64,000 bases of DNA from Palsa-883 sp963847615 (lineage in GTDB: Bacteria > Pseudomonadota > Alphaproteobacteria > Acetobacterales > Acetobacteraceae), in assembly GCA_963847615.1 (NCBI GenBank), contig CAWKAN010000014.1:186001-250000 (forward strand), written 5' to 3'. Below, one piece after another: positions 7,819-18,493 of this stretch. How positions within the stretch are numbered: the stretch's first letter is position 1; every line of letters begins with the position of its first letter. The notes beneath the pieces were generated by a model, which saw only the letters and a list, made by a program, of their open reading frames with translations, made no database searches and was not told where the DNA came from. The position numbers were made by a program, and so were the translations under genes.

Positions 7819-8607
7819 ATGAAACGGATCCTGATTTCCGTCGCCTTCCTCCTGCTGACGCTCGCCGCCGCGCGTGCGCAGTCGGAGGAGCAGGCCCTGG
7901 TCAACCGCTCCACTCTGGCGCTGCAGGAGATGGTGACGCAGAACACCTCGCCGGACCCGGCCAGGACCCTGCGCAGCGCGCGCGGGGTGTTGATCTGTCC
8001 GCGCGTCTTTCGAGCTGGGTTCTTTATCGGCGGCGAGGGCGGCGCCTGCATCCTGGTGGCCCGCGGCGCCGAGAACACCTGGTCCTACCCGGCCTTCTAC
8101 GGCATGGGCGGCGGCAGCTTCGGGCTGCAGATCGGCATTCAGGACGCCCAGTTCGTCATGATGATCATGACCGAGCGGGGGCTGCGCGCGGTGCTGAACA
8201 GCCAGTTCACCCTGGGTGCCGATGTGTCCATCGCGGTCGCGACGGTGGGCGCCGGCCTGCAGGGCTCGACGACCGCCAGCCTGGGCGCCGACATCGTCGC
8301 CTTCTCGACCACCCGCGGATTGTATGGCGGGATCTCCCTGGCGGGCAGCCTGATCGGCGTGCGTTCCGAGTGGAATCGCGCCTATTATGGCCACGATTAC
8401 GGCCCGCGCGACATTGTGATCAACATGCAGGGGTCGAACCCCGGGGCCGACCCGCTGCGCGATATCCTGACCCGCTACGGCGTGGCGCCGGCGCCGAGCC
8501 TGCCGCCGGCCCAGACCGAGGCGTCGCCACCGCCATTGCCGCCGGCCACCGCGGCGCCACCGGGCGCGGTGCAACAGGAGTCGCTGCCGCCACCACCCCG
8601 CGGCTGA
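7819..8607 (+). CDS. SYLF/YSC84-domain lipid-binding protein, secreted
   Basis: A 262-residue protein with an N-terminal signal peptide (MKRILISVAFLLLTLAAARAQ, cleavage near residue 20) and one SYLF (YSC84) domain over roughly residues 25-205. Seen: RSARGVLICPRVFRAGFFIGG, GGSFGLQIGIQDAQFVMM, LGADVSIAVATVGAG, FSTTRGLYGGISLAGS. SYLF proteins bind phosphoinositides in eukaryotes; bacterial forms are periplasmic and of uncertain role. The tail of about 50 residues is rich in Pro and Ala (PPPLPPATAAPPG). The ATG at 7819 follows GAAGGAGAAG. The gene is apparently monocistronic. Confidence 0.88.
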   Translation: MKRILISVAFLLLTLAAARAQSEEQALVNRSTLALQEMVTQNTSPDPARTLRSARGVLICPRVFRAGFFIGGEGGACILVARGAENTWSYPAFYGMGGGSFGLQIGIQDAQFVMMIMTERGLRAVLNSQFTLGADVSIAVATVGAGLQGSTTASLGADIVAFSTTRGLYGGISLAGSLIGVRSEWNRAYYGHDYGPRDIVINMQGSNPGADPLRDILTRYGVAPAPSLPPAQTEASPPPLPPATAAPPGAVQQESLPPPPRG

Positions 8608-8793
8608 GCCCGCGCACCAGGGCAAGGCCCGTGCGCGGCTGAGCTGGCGGGCGGGCGAGCCGGCGTACAAGCAGGCCGGGTGCCCGGCGCGTCGGCCGGC
8701 GGGAAACCGCTGCACGGGCGAACCGGTCTGGCGCAGGGCCGGTCTGGCCGCGGTAATTGCGCCGAAGGGCTGACATTCCGCCTCGGATCGCCC

Positions 8794-9498
8794 ATGTTTC
8801 TAGGAATGGACGATGAGGCATTCGACCGCGCATTGATCGCCGCCGCCTTCGCGCAGGCCGCGGAGTCCGGCTGGCGCCATGTGACGCTCGCCGGCGCCGC
8901 CCGCGCCGCGGGCCTGCCGCTGGCCCGCGCCCGGGAACGGTTCCCCGGGCGGGCCGCGCTGTTGCTGCGGTTCGGCCGCATCGCCGACCAGGCGGCATTG
9001 GCCGAAGTGTCGGGCGAAGGCTCGGTTCGCGACCGGCTGTTCGACCTGCTGATGCGCCGGATCGACGTGCTGCAGGCGCACCGGGCCGGCGTGCTGGCGT
9101 TGCTGCACGCGCTGCCGTACGAGCCGCCGACCGCCATGCTGCTGGCCTGCGCGACCAGGCGCAGCCTGCGCTGGCTGGCGCCGGCGGCCGGCGTCGTGCT
9201 GGTCGGTCTGCGCGGCGAGTTGAAGCTGCGCGGCCTGCTCGCTGTCTGGGTGTGGACGCTGCGCGCGTGGGAGCGCGACGAGAGCGCCGATCTCAGCGCC
9301 ACCATGGCGGCGCTGGACACCGCGCTGGGCCGCGCCGAGCAGGCGGTGGACTGGTTGCGAGGCCGCCCTGCCAGCGCGCCCTCGCCTGAACGCCAGCCTG
9401 AATCCGCGCCCGAATCCCCCGCCGGACCGCCACCTGGCGCCCCCTCGGGGCCCCAATCCGAAGCGGCATCGGGGGCGGCGTCCGAGCCAGGGTCGTAA
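8794..9498 (+). CDS. COQ9-family protein
   Basis: A 234-residue COQ9-like protein, a TetR-fold lipid-binding factor that helps COQ7-type hydroxylation in ubiquinone synthesis. Seen: an N-terminal TetR-like helix bundle (MDDEAFDRALIAAAFAQAA, GWRHVTLAGAARAAGLPLARARERF), then LFDLLMRRIDVLQAHRAGVLALL and a C-terminal LRAWERDESADLSATMAALD helix. The last 40 residues are a low-complexity Pro/Ala/Glu tail. The start may be ATG 8794 or ATG 8806; neither has a strong ribosome site. No other ubiquinone gene is adjacent. Confidence 0.8.
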   Translation: MFLGMDDEAFDRALIAAAFAQAAESGWRHVTLAGAARAAGLPLARARERFPGRAALLLRFGRIADQAALAEVSGEGSVRDRLFDLLMRRIDVLQAHRAGVLALLHALPYEPPTAMLLACATRRSLRWLAPAAGVVLVGLRGELKLRGLLAVWVWTLRAWERDESADLSATMAALDTALGRAEQAVDWLRGRPASAPSPERQPESAPESPAGPPPGAPSGPQSEAASGAASEPGS

Positions 9499-9584
9499 GC
9501 GGAACCGTCATCGGGCAATCCCCTGCCCGGAGGCGAATTCCGGCGTAAGGTGCCCACCATCCGACACGATCGCAGGAGGCGACA

Positions 9585-10034
9585 ATGGCCAGCAACGCGC
9601 AATCCAAATCGAGCGGCTTCGGGCTGCCCGACTTCGACTTCAGCAAAATGTTCGCCGAGATGAAGCTGCCGGGGCTGTCGAACATGGACGCGTTCGCCAC
9701 CGCCAACCGCAAGAACATGGAGATGCTGTCGGCGGCAAATCGCGTCGCCATGGAAGGCGCGCAGGCGGTCGCGCGGCGCCACATGGAGATCATGCAGCAA
9801 AGCATGGCGGAGGTGACCGAGGCGATGAAGGCGCTGGCCTCGATCGAAGCGCCGCAGGCCAAGGCGGCCAAGCAGGCCGAACTCGTGAAGACGGCCTATG
9901 AGCACGCGGTGGCCAACATGAAGGAACTCTCCGACCTGATCCAGCACTCGAATGCCGAGGCGCTGTCGCTGATCAACCAGCGCTTCACCGAGGCGATGGA
10001 CGAGGTGAAGGCGCTGGCACAGAAGGCGGGTTAG
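9585..10034 (+). CDS. Phasin family protein
   Basis: A 149-residue helical protein of the phasin family, which coats polyhydroxyalkanoate granules. Seen: a flexible Ser-rich start, FDFSKMFAEMKLPGLSNMDAF, then long amphipathic helices with NRKNMEMLSAANRVAMEG and MEIMQQSMAEVTEAMKAL, and the C-terminal AEALSLINQRFTEAMDEVKAL. The ATG at 9585 follows AGGAGG with 6-base spacing, a strong site consistent with an abundant granule protein. No PHA synthase lies in the window. Confidence 0.88.
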   Translation: MASNAQSKSSGFGLPDFDFSKMFAEMKLPGLSNMDAFATANRKNMEMLSAANRVAMEGAQAVARRHMEIMQQSMAEVTEAMKALASIEAPQAKAAKQAELVKTAYEHAVANMKELSDLIQHSNAEALSLINQRFTEAMDEVKALAQKAG

Positions 10035-10434
10035 CCGGCCAGCGAAGCCGGATGGCGGGTGGCACGGCTGCGACGGGGCGTTCGGGTGAAACAAAAGCAA
10101 GCCGGGGCTCCGCCCCATAGGCGTTAGGATAAGATTTCGGTGGAGAATATCCTTTGTCTTCGTCGTTTGCGCCTGGCCTCGGCAAGGCGGCGGCAGACGT
10201 CTCGCCTCGTGCGCAGCAGATCGGCCAAGCGAAAGGTGCGTGGCGTCAGCGCGGTGCGCAGTAGCTCGATGACGACGGCCTGGATTGACCACAATGACGG
10301 TGTAGCGGCGTCGTCAGCCTGGTCCAGAGGGGGAAGATTCCAGGATTTCCTGGCAAATGTCGTCGCTCAGCAGGGCAAGGAGAGCCTGTCGGTAATTCTG
10401 TGTGCGGGGCATAACCGACGCAAAGGAGCGTATT
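10035..10434. other. Intergenic debris: half arm of a long palindrome and an unassigned reading frame
   Basis: Positions 10076-10118 match one arm of the long-hairpin family (GGTGAAACAAAAGCAAG followed by GGGGCTCCGCCCC). On the minus strand roughly 10310-10129 reads as a basic peptide end (FRLADLLRTRR, RRLAEARRKRRR) with no start I can support, possibly the tail of a decayed mobile-element gene. Nothing else is recognised. Confidence 0.35.
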
Positions 10435-10551
10435 ATGCCGAGCAGAGCGAAGAAAATAGCGCGGGAGGTGGCCAAGCTGCCCTCGATCCCGAAGGAACTG
10501 GTGGCGCTTTTCCTGAACGGCCCAATGACCGGCGAGGCGATCAATGAGGCT
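10435..10551 (+). pseudogene. Remnant of an IS256-family (mutator) transposase
   Basis: From the ATG at 10435 the first 39 or so codons read MPSRAKKIAREVAKLPSIP and then ELVALFLNGPMTGEAINEAG. This is the typical start of an IS256-family transposase of about 400 residues. The match ends at about 10551, after which the frame runs into PPPRPP and stops at 10590. Only the extreme N-terminus is left. A strong AAGGAG site precedes it. Confidence 0.7.
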
Positions 10552-10649
10552 GGCCTGGCGTTCGTCAGGCCGCCACCGCGGCCGCCCTGACCCGGGAAGC
10601 AGACGGTTCGGTTTGCTTCGTTCCCCCACTTCAACCCGCGTCTTGCCAA

Positions 10650-10735
10650 AATGAGAACCGCTGCTTCTCCGTGGCCTTCGTGGTCCTCCGCGCTTCCTCC
10701 GTGTTAAAATTCTTGCTTACTTGCTTGCCTGCGGA
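10650..10735. repeat. Solitary end of a CACGGAG-word repeat
   Basis: Read on the minus strand this contains AACACGGAGGAAGCGCGGAGG and CACGGAGAAG, preceded by a GCAAGCAAG/AAGAATTTT tail. The same tail (AATTCTTGCTTG on the plus strand) ends both degraded GxxExxY cassettes at about 3150-3170 and 45750-45765. It appears to be a lone cassette end with no partner arm or gene. Confidence 0.5.
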
Positions 10736-11060
10736 CGCTGCGAACCCACCCAGGGCCGGCCGGCCGGCCGGTGAACAATCGCGGGCAGGGGGTGGGTGAA
10801 TCCCGTAGGGCGCGTTCCCCTGACGTCCGAGGCTACGATCGGCGAATTGTTCGGTGGGTTGAGCGGCACGAGGTTCCGGCGATGAGGTTCCGGCGATATG
10901 GGCCGCTGAACCAAGCCACCGACCACCTGGACGCGCGCTCAACCGTGCTACGCGGGCATGCTACGCGGGCCACGATCTTCCCCGTCCTGTCGCCCGCCCT
11001 TGCATCGCCCCCCCCGCCGCGCTATCTCTGCGGTCTCAATCATTCTCCGCTGCGTTAACG
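10736..11060. other. Spacer upstream of rimP
   Basis: The spacer carries a GGCCGGCC tandem near 10757-10771 and a doubled GAGGTTCCGGCGAT word at 10869-10895. No gene is recognised. The promoter of the rimP operon should lie in the last 100 bases. Confidence 0.35.
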
Positions 11061-11063
11061 GGG

Positions 11064-11089
11064 GGTGGCCTTCACGGGCCGCCTTTTTT
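11064..11089 (+). terminator. Intrinsic terminator or attenuator just before rimP
   Basis: The stem GGTGGCC/GGCCGCC with a TTCACG loop is followed by six T residues (11084-11089). It ends only four bases before the likely rimP start, so it is either the end of an upstream leader transcript or an attenuator controlling entry into rimP-nusA. No gene reads into it from the left, which favours a leader. Confidence 0.6.
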
Positions 11090-11092
11090 GTT

Positions 11093-11647
11093 TTGGACAC
11101 CACGGAACAGCGCCATCCCAGTCTGCCAGCCCGCCTCGCCGCGATCGTCGCGCCCACGCTCGCGGGCATGGGGTATGAACTCGTGCGCGTCATCTTGATC
11201 GGCCGCGACAACCCGACCGTGCAGATCATGGCGGACCGCGCCGACGGCGCCCAGATCACGGTGGAGGACTGCGCGGCGATCAGCCACGCCATCAGCGCCG
11301 TGATCGACGTCGAGGACCCGATTCCGGGCGCCTGGTCGCTGGAGGTCAGCTCGGCCGGCATCGACCGCCCGCTCACCCGGGTGAAGGACTGGAACCGCTT
11401 CGCCGGCCACCTGGCCCGCGCCGAGACCGAGCTGCCGATCGACGGGCGCAAGCGGTTCTCCGGCATCGTGCTCGGCGCCGACGAGACCGCCGCGCGGCTG
11501 CGGCTGGACGACGGCACCGAGGTTGCCCTGCCGCTCGCCCAGATCCGCCGCGCCAAGCTGACGCTCACCGACGCCCTGATCGCCGCCACCGCCGTCCCCA
11601 ACCCCGATCAACCCCCCTCTTCAAACCACCCAACGCGGACCAACTGA
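11093..11647 (+). CDS. rimP: Ribosome maturation factor RimP
   Basis: A 184-residue RimP, needed for late 30S subunit assembly. Seen: LPARLAAIVAPTLAGMGYEL at the N-terminus, VQIMADRADGAQITVEDC, and the hallmark YxLEVSSPGxDRPL region as WSLEVSSAGIDRPLTRVKDW. The C-terminal SH3-like part is GRKRFSGIVLGADE through LPLAQIRRAKLT. It is the first gene of rimP-nusA-ylxR-infB-rbfA. The start is uncertain: TTG 11093 gives MDTTEQRHPS but has no Shine-Dalgarno, because the terminator hairpin fills that place. The usual SPG is SAG here. Confidence 0.87.
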   Translation: MDTTEQRHPSLPARLAAIVAPTLAGMGYELVRVILIGRDNPTVQIMADRADGAQITVEDCAAISHAISAVIDVEDPIPGAWSLEVSSAGIDRPLTRVKDWNRFAGHLARAETELPIDGRKRFSGIVLGADETAARLRLDDGTEVALPLAQIRRAKLTLTDALIAATAVPNPDQPPSSNHPTRTN

Positions 11648-11657
11648 GAGAACACCC

Positions 11658-13286
<1,629 letters not shown>

Positions 13287-13294
<8 letters not shown>

Positions 13295-13967
13295 CGCCGC
13301 CCTCGCGCCGCAGGACGATGCCGAGGACGACGCACCGGACACCGGTCCGCTGCGCCGCTGCGTGGTCACGCGCGCCCGGCTGCCGAAGGAACGGATGATC
13401 CGCTTCGTCATCGGTCCGGACCGCGCCGTGGTGCCCGATCTCGCCGAACGCCTGCCGGGACGGGGAATCTGGTTGAGTGCGGCGAGGGATGTGGTACAAG
13501 CTGCCCGCCTGCGGGGCGCTTTCGCCAAAGCGGCCCGCGGCCCGGTCACTGTGCCCCCCGACCTTCTCGAGATGTTGCAGGCGGCGCTGGTCCGGCGGAT
13601 CAGTGAGCTGTTGGGCCTCGCGCGGCGGGCCGGGCAGGCGGTGGCCGGCTTCGAGAAGGCGCGTGAGTGGCTGCGGGCCGGGCGCGCCGGGCTGGTGGTG
13701 CAGGCGGCGGACGGCAGCGCCGACGAGCGGGTGCGGTTTCTCTCCGGTGCCCGCGGCACCGTGGCGGTGCACGCGCCGCTGCCGGCCGCGGCGCTGGGGG
13801 GCGTGTTCGGCCGGGATCGCGCCGTGCATGTCGTGGTGCTGCCCGGGACATTGGCCGACCGTATCGGTCTGGAATGCACGCGGCTTGCCGGGCTTGCGCC
13901 CGAGCCGGCCGCGAACGACAAGGTTGACCCGGCGAATTTTCGCCAGCGTGGTGTGCGGGACGAATGA
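13287..13967 (+). CDS. ylxR: YlxR/RnpM-like RNA-binding protein with C-terminal L7Ae-like domain
   Basis: About 226 residues. The N-terminal DUF448/YlxR domain is seen as LRRCVVTRARLPKERMIRFV and LPGRGIWLSAARDVV, the family signature that contacts RNA. The C-terminal half is an L7Ae/L30e-like domain (ISELLGLARRAGQAVAGFEK, AGLVVQAADGSADER). This two-domain form is standard in alphaproteobacteria, where the gene sits between nusA and infB. Its stop overlaps the infB start (ATGA at 13964). The start is uncertain (ACG 13287, or ATG 13257 adding MHRTRCRRRA). Confidence 0.83.
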
Positions 13968-16620
13968 GCGAGACCAACGATCAGGACACGAACAAGGGCC
14001 GCCTCTCCCTCCGCCCGGTCGGGCGATCGGAGGGTGGCCGTACGGTTGACGCGGGCTCGGTGCGGCAGAGCTTCAGCCATGGCCGTTCCAAGGTGGTGCA
14101 GGTCGAGGTGCGCAAGAAGCGCGCGCTGCAACCCGGCCAGCACGCCGGCGGCGCCGCCCCGGCGCCACCACCGGTGGTCCGGGCGTCAGCGCGGCACCCG
14201 CGGCCTCCGCGATGCGCGCCGCCGCCCAGCAGGGACGGCCGCAGACCGCGCCGCGCGCGCTGACCGCGACCGAGCTTGCCGCCCGCCAGCGCGCGCTGGC
14301 CGACCAGCAGCGCGATGCCGCCAGGCGGCGAGGCGGAGCGGCGCGAGCAGGAGAAGATCTCCATCCTGTCGGCCGCCGAGGAAGCGCGCCGACGCGAGGA
14401 GGAGGCCCGCAAGGCCGCCGAGGAAGCCGCCAGGCGCGAGGCGGAGGAGCGGGTCCGGCTTGCCGCCGAAGCGGCGCGCCAGGCCGCCGAGGCGGCCGCG
14501 CCCGCCGCCGCGCCCGTCGCCCGCACCGCGGAGGAGCAGCGCCGCCGCCCGGCCACCCCGGCCGCCGCGCCGGGCACGCCGACCGAGACCCTGCGGCTGC
14601 GCCCGACCGTGCGCGGACCCGAGGAGGACGAAGAAGCCCGCCCGATCCGCCGTCCCGGCGCCGCGGTTCCGCCGCGCCGGCCGGCCGTGGTCGCGCCCAA
14701 GAAGGGCGTCGACGATCGTCGCCGCGCCGGGCGCATCGACGTGCAGGCCGCCATCGAGGGCGAGGACGATCGCGTCCGCTCGCTCGCCTCGGTCCGCCGC
14801 CAGCGCGAGCGCGAACGGCGCCAGGCAGAACTGGAGCGGTTGCGCTCCGATCAGGTGAAAGTTGTGCGAGACGTCATTCTGCCCGAACAGATTACCGTGC
14901 AGGAGCTGGCCAACCGCATGGCCGCGCGCACGCGGCGACGTGGTCAAGGCGCTGATGAAGCTCGGCGTGATGGCCACCGTCACCCAGACGCTGGACGCCG
15001 ACACCGCGGAGCTGGTGGTGCAGGAATTCGGCCACCGCGCCCGCCGGGTGTCGGAAGCCGATGTCGAGATCGGCCTGGAAGGCGAAGTCGACACCGACGA
15101 GGAACTGCTGCCCCGCGCGCCCGTGGTCACCATCATGGGCCACGTCGATCACGGCAAGACCTCATTGCTCGACGCGCTGCGCGCGACCGACGTCGCCGCC
15201 GGCGAGGCGGGCGGCATCACCCAGCATATCGGCGCCTACCAGGTGCAGATGGCGAGCGGCGAGCACATCACCTTCATCGACACCCCGGGCCACGAGGCGT
15301 TCACCGCGATGCGGGCGCGCGGCGCGTCGGTGACCGACATCGTCGTGCTGGTGGTGGCCGCCGATGACGGCGTGATGCCGCAGACGATCGAGGCGATCCG
15401 CCACGCCAAGGCGGCGCACGCGCCGCTGATCGTCGCCATCAACAAGATGGACAAGCCGGACGCCAATCCGACCCGGGTGCGCCAGGAGCTGCTCAGCTAC
15501 GAGGTCGTGGTCGAGGACATGGGCGGCGAGACCCAGGACGTCGAGGTTTCGGCGCTGAAGAAGACCGGGCTCGACAAGCTGGCCGAGGCGATCCTGCTGC
15601 AGGCGGAAGTGCTCGACCTGAAGGCCAACCCGAACCGCAGCGCCGAGGGCACGGTGATCGAAAGCCGGCTCGACCGCGGCCGCGGGCCGATCGCCACCGT
15701 GCTGGTGCAGAAGGGCACGCTGCACCAGGGCGAGATCGTCGTCGCCGGCGCCGAATGGGGCCGGGTGCGCGCCATGCTGGACGACAAGGGCCGCCCGCTG
15801 AGCGAAGCCGGGCCGTCGACGCCGGTGGAGATTCTCGGCCTGGCCGGCATTCCCTCGGCCGGCGAGCCGCTGGTGGTGGTGGCAGACGAAGGCCGCGCCC
15901 GCGAGATCACCGAATTCCGCGGCCGCCGGCTGCGCGACCGGGCCGCCGGCGTCACCGCCGGGGCGCGCGGCACGCTCGACGAGATGCTGGCCCGCATCCA
16001 GGCCGGCGTGCAGAAGGAAGTCTGCGTGCTGATCAAGGCCGACGTGCAGGGCAGCGCCGAGGCGATCCAGGCCACGGTGCTGAAGCACGGCGCAGGACGA
16101 GGTGAAGGTCCGCGTGCTGCTGGCCGGCGTCGGGCAGATCACCGAAAGCGACATCCAGCTCGCCAAGGCCTCGGGCGCGGTGATCGTCGCGTTCAACGTG
16201 CGCGCCACCTCGCAGGCGCGCGAGCTGGCGCAGCGGGACGGCGTGGACATCCGCTACTACTCGATCATCTACGAGGTCTCCGACGACATCGAGAAGCTGG
16301 TCAAGGGCAAGATCGCGCCGAAGGAGCGCGAGAGGTTCCTCGGCTACGCCGAGGTTCGGAAAGTGTTCAACATCACCAAGACCGGCAAGGTCGCCGGCTG
16401 CATGGTGACCGACGGGCTGGTGAAGCGCGGCGCCGGGGTGCGCGTGCTGCGCGAGAACGTGGTGATCCACGCCGGCGAGCTGTCGCAGCTGAAGCGCTTC
16501 AAGGACGACGTGCGCGAGGTTGCGCGCGGCTACGAGTGCGGGCTGTCGTTCGCCAACTTCCACGACCTGCAGGAAGGCGATGTGGTCGAATGCTACGAAA
16601 CGGAGCTGGTTCCGGCTTGA
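13964..16620 (+). CDS. infB: Translation initiation factor IF-2 (four frameshifts as assembled)
   Basis: IF-2 is the GTPase that brings initiator tRNA to the ribosome. Seen: a charged N-terminal region with long Ala/Glu/Arg coiled stretches (EEARRREEEARKAAEEAARR), the IF2 N-domain (ILPEQITVQELANRMA), G1 GHVDHGKTS, G3 DTPGHE, G4 NKMD, and the C-terminal domain to NFHDLQEGDVVECYETELVP. Frame breaks: one base missing near 14162, one extra near 14331, one extra near 14935, one extra near 16094. Corrected length is about 885 codons, usual for the class. The gene is essential, so the breaks are probably sequencing errors. Confidence 0.9.
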
Positions 16621-17105
16621 GCAAGCCGGGTTCCGGGCCGTCACGGCAAGCGCCGCGCGACGGGGCAAAGCGGCAGAAGCCGCGTGACGGGGCGACGCGG
16701 AAGGAACCGCGCAGTGGATCTTCCCGGCGCAAACCGGTTACCGGGCCGACGCAGCGCCAGCTGCGCATCGCCGAGGAGATCCGGCACGTGCTGGCCGGGG
16801 TGTTCGCGCGCCACGAGGTCCGCGACCCCGAGTTGGCGGGCGCGGATATCACCGTCACCGAAGTACGGATCGGCCCCGACCTGAAGCATGCGATCGCCTT
16901 CGTGGCGCGGCTGGGGCGCGAGGATATCGACGAGCTGCTGGCGGCGCTGAAACGCGCCGCGCCGTTCCTGCGCGCACAGGTGGCGCATTTGGTGCAGTTG
17001 AAGTTCGCCCCCGACCTGACCTTCCAGCCGGACCGCGCGCTGGACTACGCCAGCAAGATCGACCGGCTGTTGCACTCGCCCAAGGTGGCGCAGGACCTCG
17101 GCTGA
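16617..17105 (+). CDS. rbfA: Ribosome-binding factor A
   Basis: A 162-residue RbfA, a cold-shock 30S maturation factor with a KH-like fold. Seen: RQLRIAEEIRHVLAGVFARH, ADITVTEVRIGPDLKHAIAF and APFLRAQVAHLVQLKFAPDL with the C-terminal DYASKIDRLL. A basic 40-residue leader with KxPRDGA-type repeats precedes the domain. The start is most likely TTG 16617, overlapping the infB stop as TTGA. In many alphaproteobacteria truB and rpsO follow; here an FAD enzyme follows after 5 bases, so the operon order is broken. Confidence 0.88.
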   Translation: MSKPGSGPSRQAPRDGAKRQKPRDGATRKEPRSGSSRRKPVTGPTQRQLRIAEEIRHVLAGVFARHEVRDPELAGADITVTEVRIGPDLKHAIAFVARLGREDIDELLAALKRAAPFLRAQVAHLVQLKFAPDLTFQPDRALDYASKIDRLLHSPKVAQDLG

Positions 17106-17110
17106 CGTCG

Positions 17111-18427
17111 ATGCGCGTGCCGCTGGCGGACCAGGCTGAGCCGCCCGCGGTCTACGCGCAGGCCGCGCCGCCGCCTCCTGCCACCATTCCCCTGACCGGC
17201 CGGCCGCATGTCGGCGTGGCGGTGATCGGCGCCGGGTTCACCGGCCTGTCGGCGGCGCTGCATTTGGCCGAGGCCGGGGTCGATGTCGCGGTGCTGGAGG
17301 CGAAGGAGATCGGCTGGGGCGCCTCGGGCCGGGCGTTCGGCCAGGTGGTGCCCTATCTCAAGATCGGCCACGGCGAGATCCTGCGCCACTACGGGCCGGA
17401 GCGCGGGGCCCGCGTGATCGACGCCATCGCCGCCGGCCCCGACCTGGTGTTCGAGCTGATCGCACGGCTCGGGATCGACTGCTGGGCGGTGCGCACCGGG
17501 CTGCTGTTCGCCGCGCACGCGCCGGCGGGGCGGCGCGAGCTGGAGCGGCGCACCGCCTATTGGCAGGGCCGCGGCGCGCCGGTCGAGATGCTGGAGGGGG
17601 CGGAATGCGCCGCCGCGGTGGGCTCGTCGCTGTACCAGGCGGCGTCGCTGGATCGGCGGGGCGGCAACATCAATCCCTTGGCCTACGCGCGCGGGCTGGC
17701 GGGCGCGGCGGTGGCGGCCGGGGCGGCGATCCACCCATGGACGCCGGTGCGCGGCATCGCGCGGCAGGGCGGGCGCTGGGCGGTGGACGCCGGGGCGGCG
17801 GGGCTGACCGCGGATGTCGTGCTGCTGGCGACCAACGCCTATACCGGCGCGCTGTGGCCGGGGCTGCGCGAGAGCATCATTGCGCTGCGCGGGCATGGCT
17901 TCGTCTCGGCGCCGCTGTCGGACAACGTGGCAGGCTCGATCCTACCCGGGCGGCAATCGCTGACCGACACGCGGCGGCTGTTCTCCGGGGTGCGCAGGCT
18001 GCCGGACGGGCGGCTGCATGCCAGCGCCTATGGGCCGATCGGCGGGGCGGAGCGGGCGGCGGATTTCCGCCGCGTGGATGGGCGGATCAGGCGGTTGTAT
18101 CCGCAACTGGGCGCGGTGCGGTGGGACGCGGCGTGGAGCGGGTGGGTGGCGATGACCACCGACCATGTGCCGCGGGTGCACGAGCTGGCGCCGGGGCTGT
18201 TCGCCGGGCTGGGCTACAATGGGCGGGGGATTGCCGCGGCGACGCTGATGGGGCGCGAGCTGGCGGGGCGGGCGCGCGGGCAGGGCGACGCGGCGCTGGT
18301 GTTCCCGCTGGTCCCGGTGCGGCCGTTGCCGTGGCACCGCGCGGCGCCGTTCCTGGTCGGGGCCTTGGCGCGGCGGTACCGCGTGCTGGATGTGGTGGAG
18401 GAGCTGCGGTTCCTGCCGCGGGGGTGA
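17111..18427 (+). CDS. FAD-dependent oxidoreductase, DAO/PuuB-like amine oxidase
   Basis: A 438-residue D-amino-acid-oxidase-fold flavoprotein. The Rossmann dinucleotide motif is VAVIGAGFTGLSAALHLAEAG (residues about 36-56), the second FAD strand is VLEAKEIGWGASGRAFGQ, and the C-terminal closing motif is GLFAGLGYNGRGIAAATLMG. Closest known architecture is gamma-glutamylputrescine oxidase and related amine oxidases, which make an aldehyde, ammonia and peroxide. The first 30 residues are a Pro-rich leader. The gene starts 5 bases after rbfA and may be co-transcribed, although the functions are unrelated. Confidence 0.83.
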   Translation: MRVPLADQAEPPAVYAQAAPPPPATIPLTGRPHVGVAVIGAGFTGLSAALHLAEAGVDVAVLEAKEIGWGASGRAFGQVVPYLKIGHGEILRHYGPERGARVIDAIAAGPDLVFELIARLGIDCWAVRTGLLFAAHAPAGRRELERRTAYWQGRGAPVEMLEGAECAAAVGSSLYQAASLDRRGGNINPLAYARGLAGAAVAAGAAIHPWTPVRGIARQGGRWAVDAGAAGLTADVVLLATNAYTGALWPGLRESIIALRGHGFVSAPLSDNVAGSILPGRQSLTDTRRLFSGVRRLPDGRLHASAYGPIGGAERAADFRRVDGRIRRLYPQLGAVRWDAAWSGWVAMTTDHVPRVHELAPGLFAGLGYNGRGIAAATLMGRELAGRARGQGDAALVFPLVPVRPLPWHRAAPFLVGALARRYRVLDVVEELRFLPRG

Positions 18428-18493
18428 GGCGCGCGGCGACGGTCCGCGCGCGGCGGCGTAGGGTTGCCGCATCCTGGTTGAGGGGGCATCGCC

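Noticed and set aside
10129..10310. Basic minus-strand peptide end (FRLADLLRTRR)
   Set aside because: No start codon or family could be assigned; kept only as debris.
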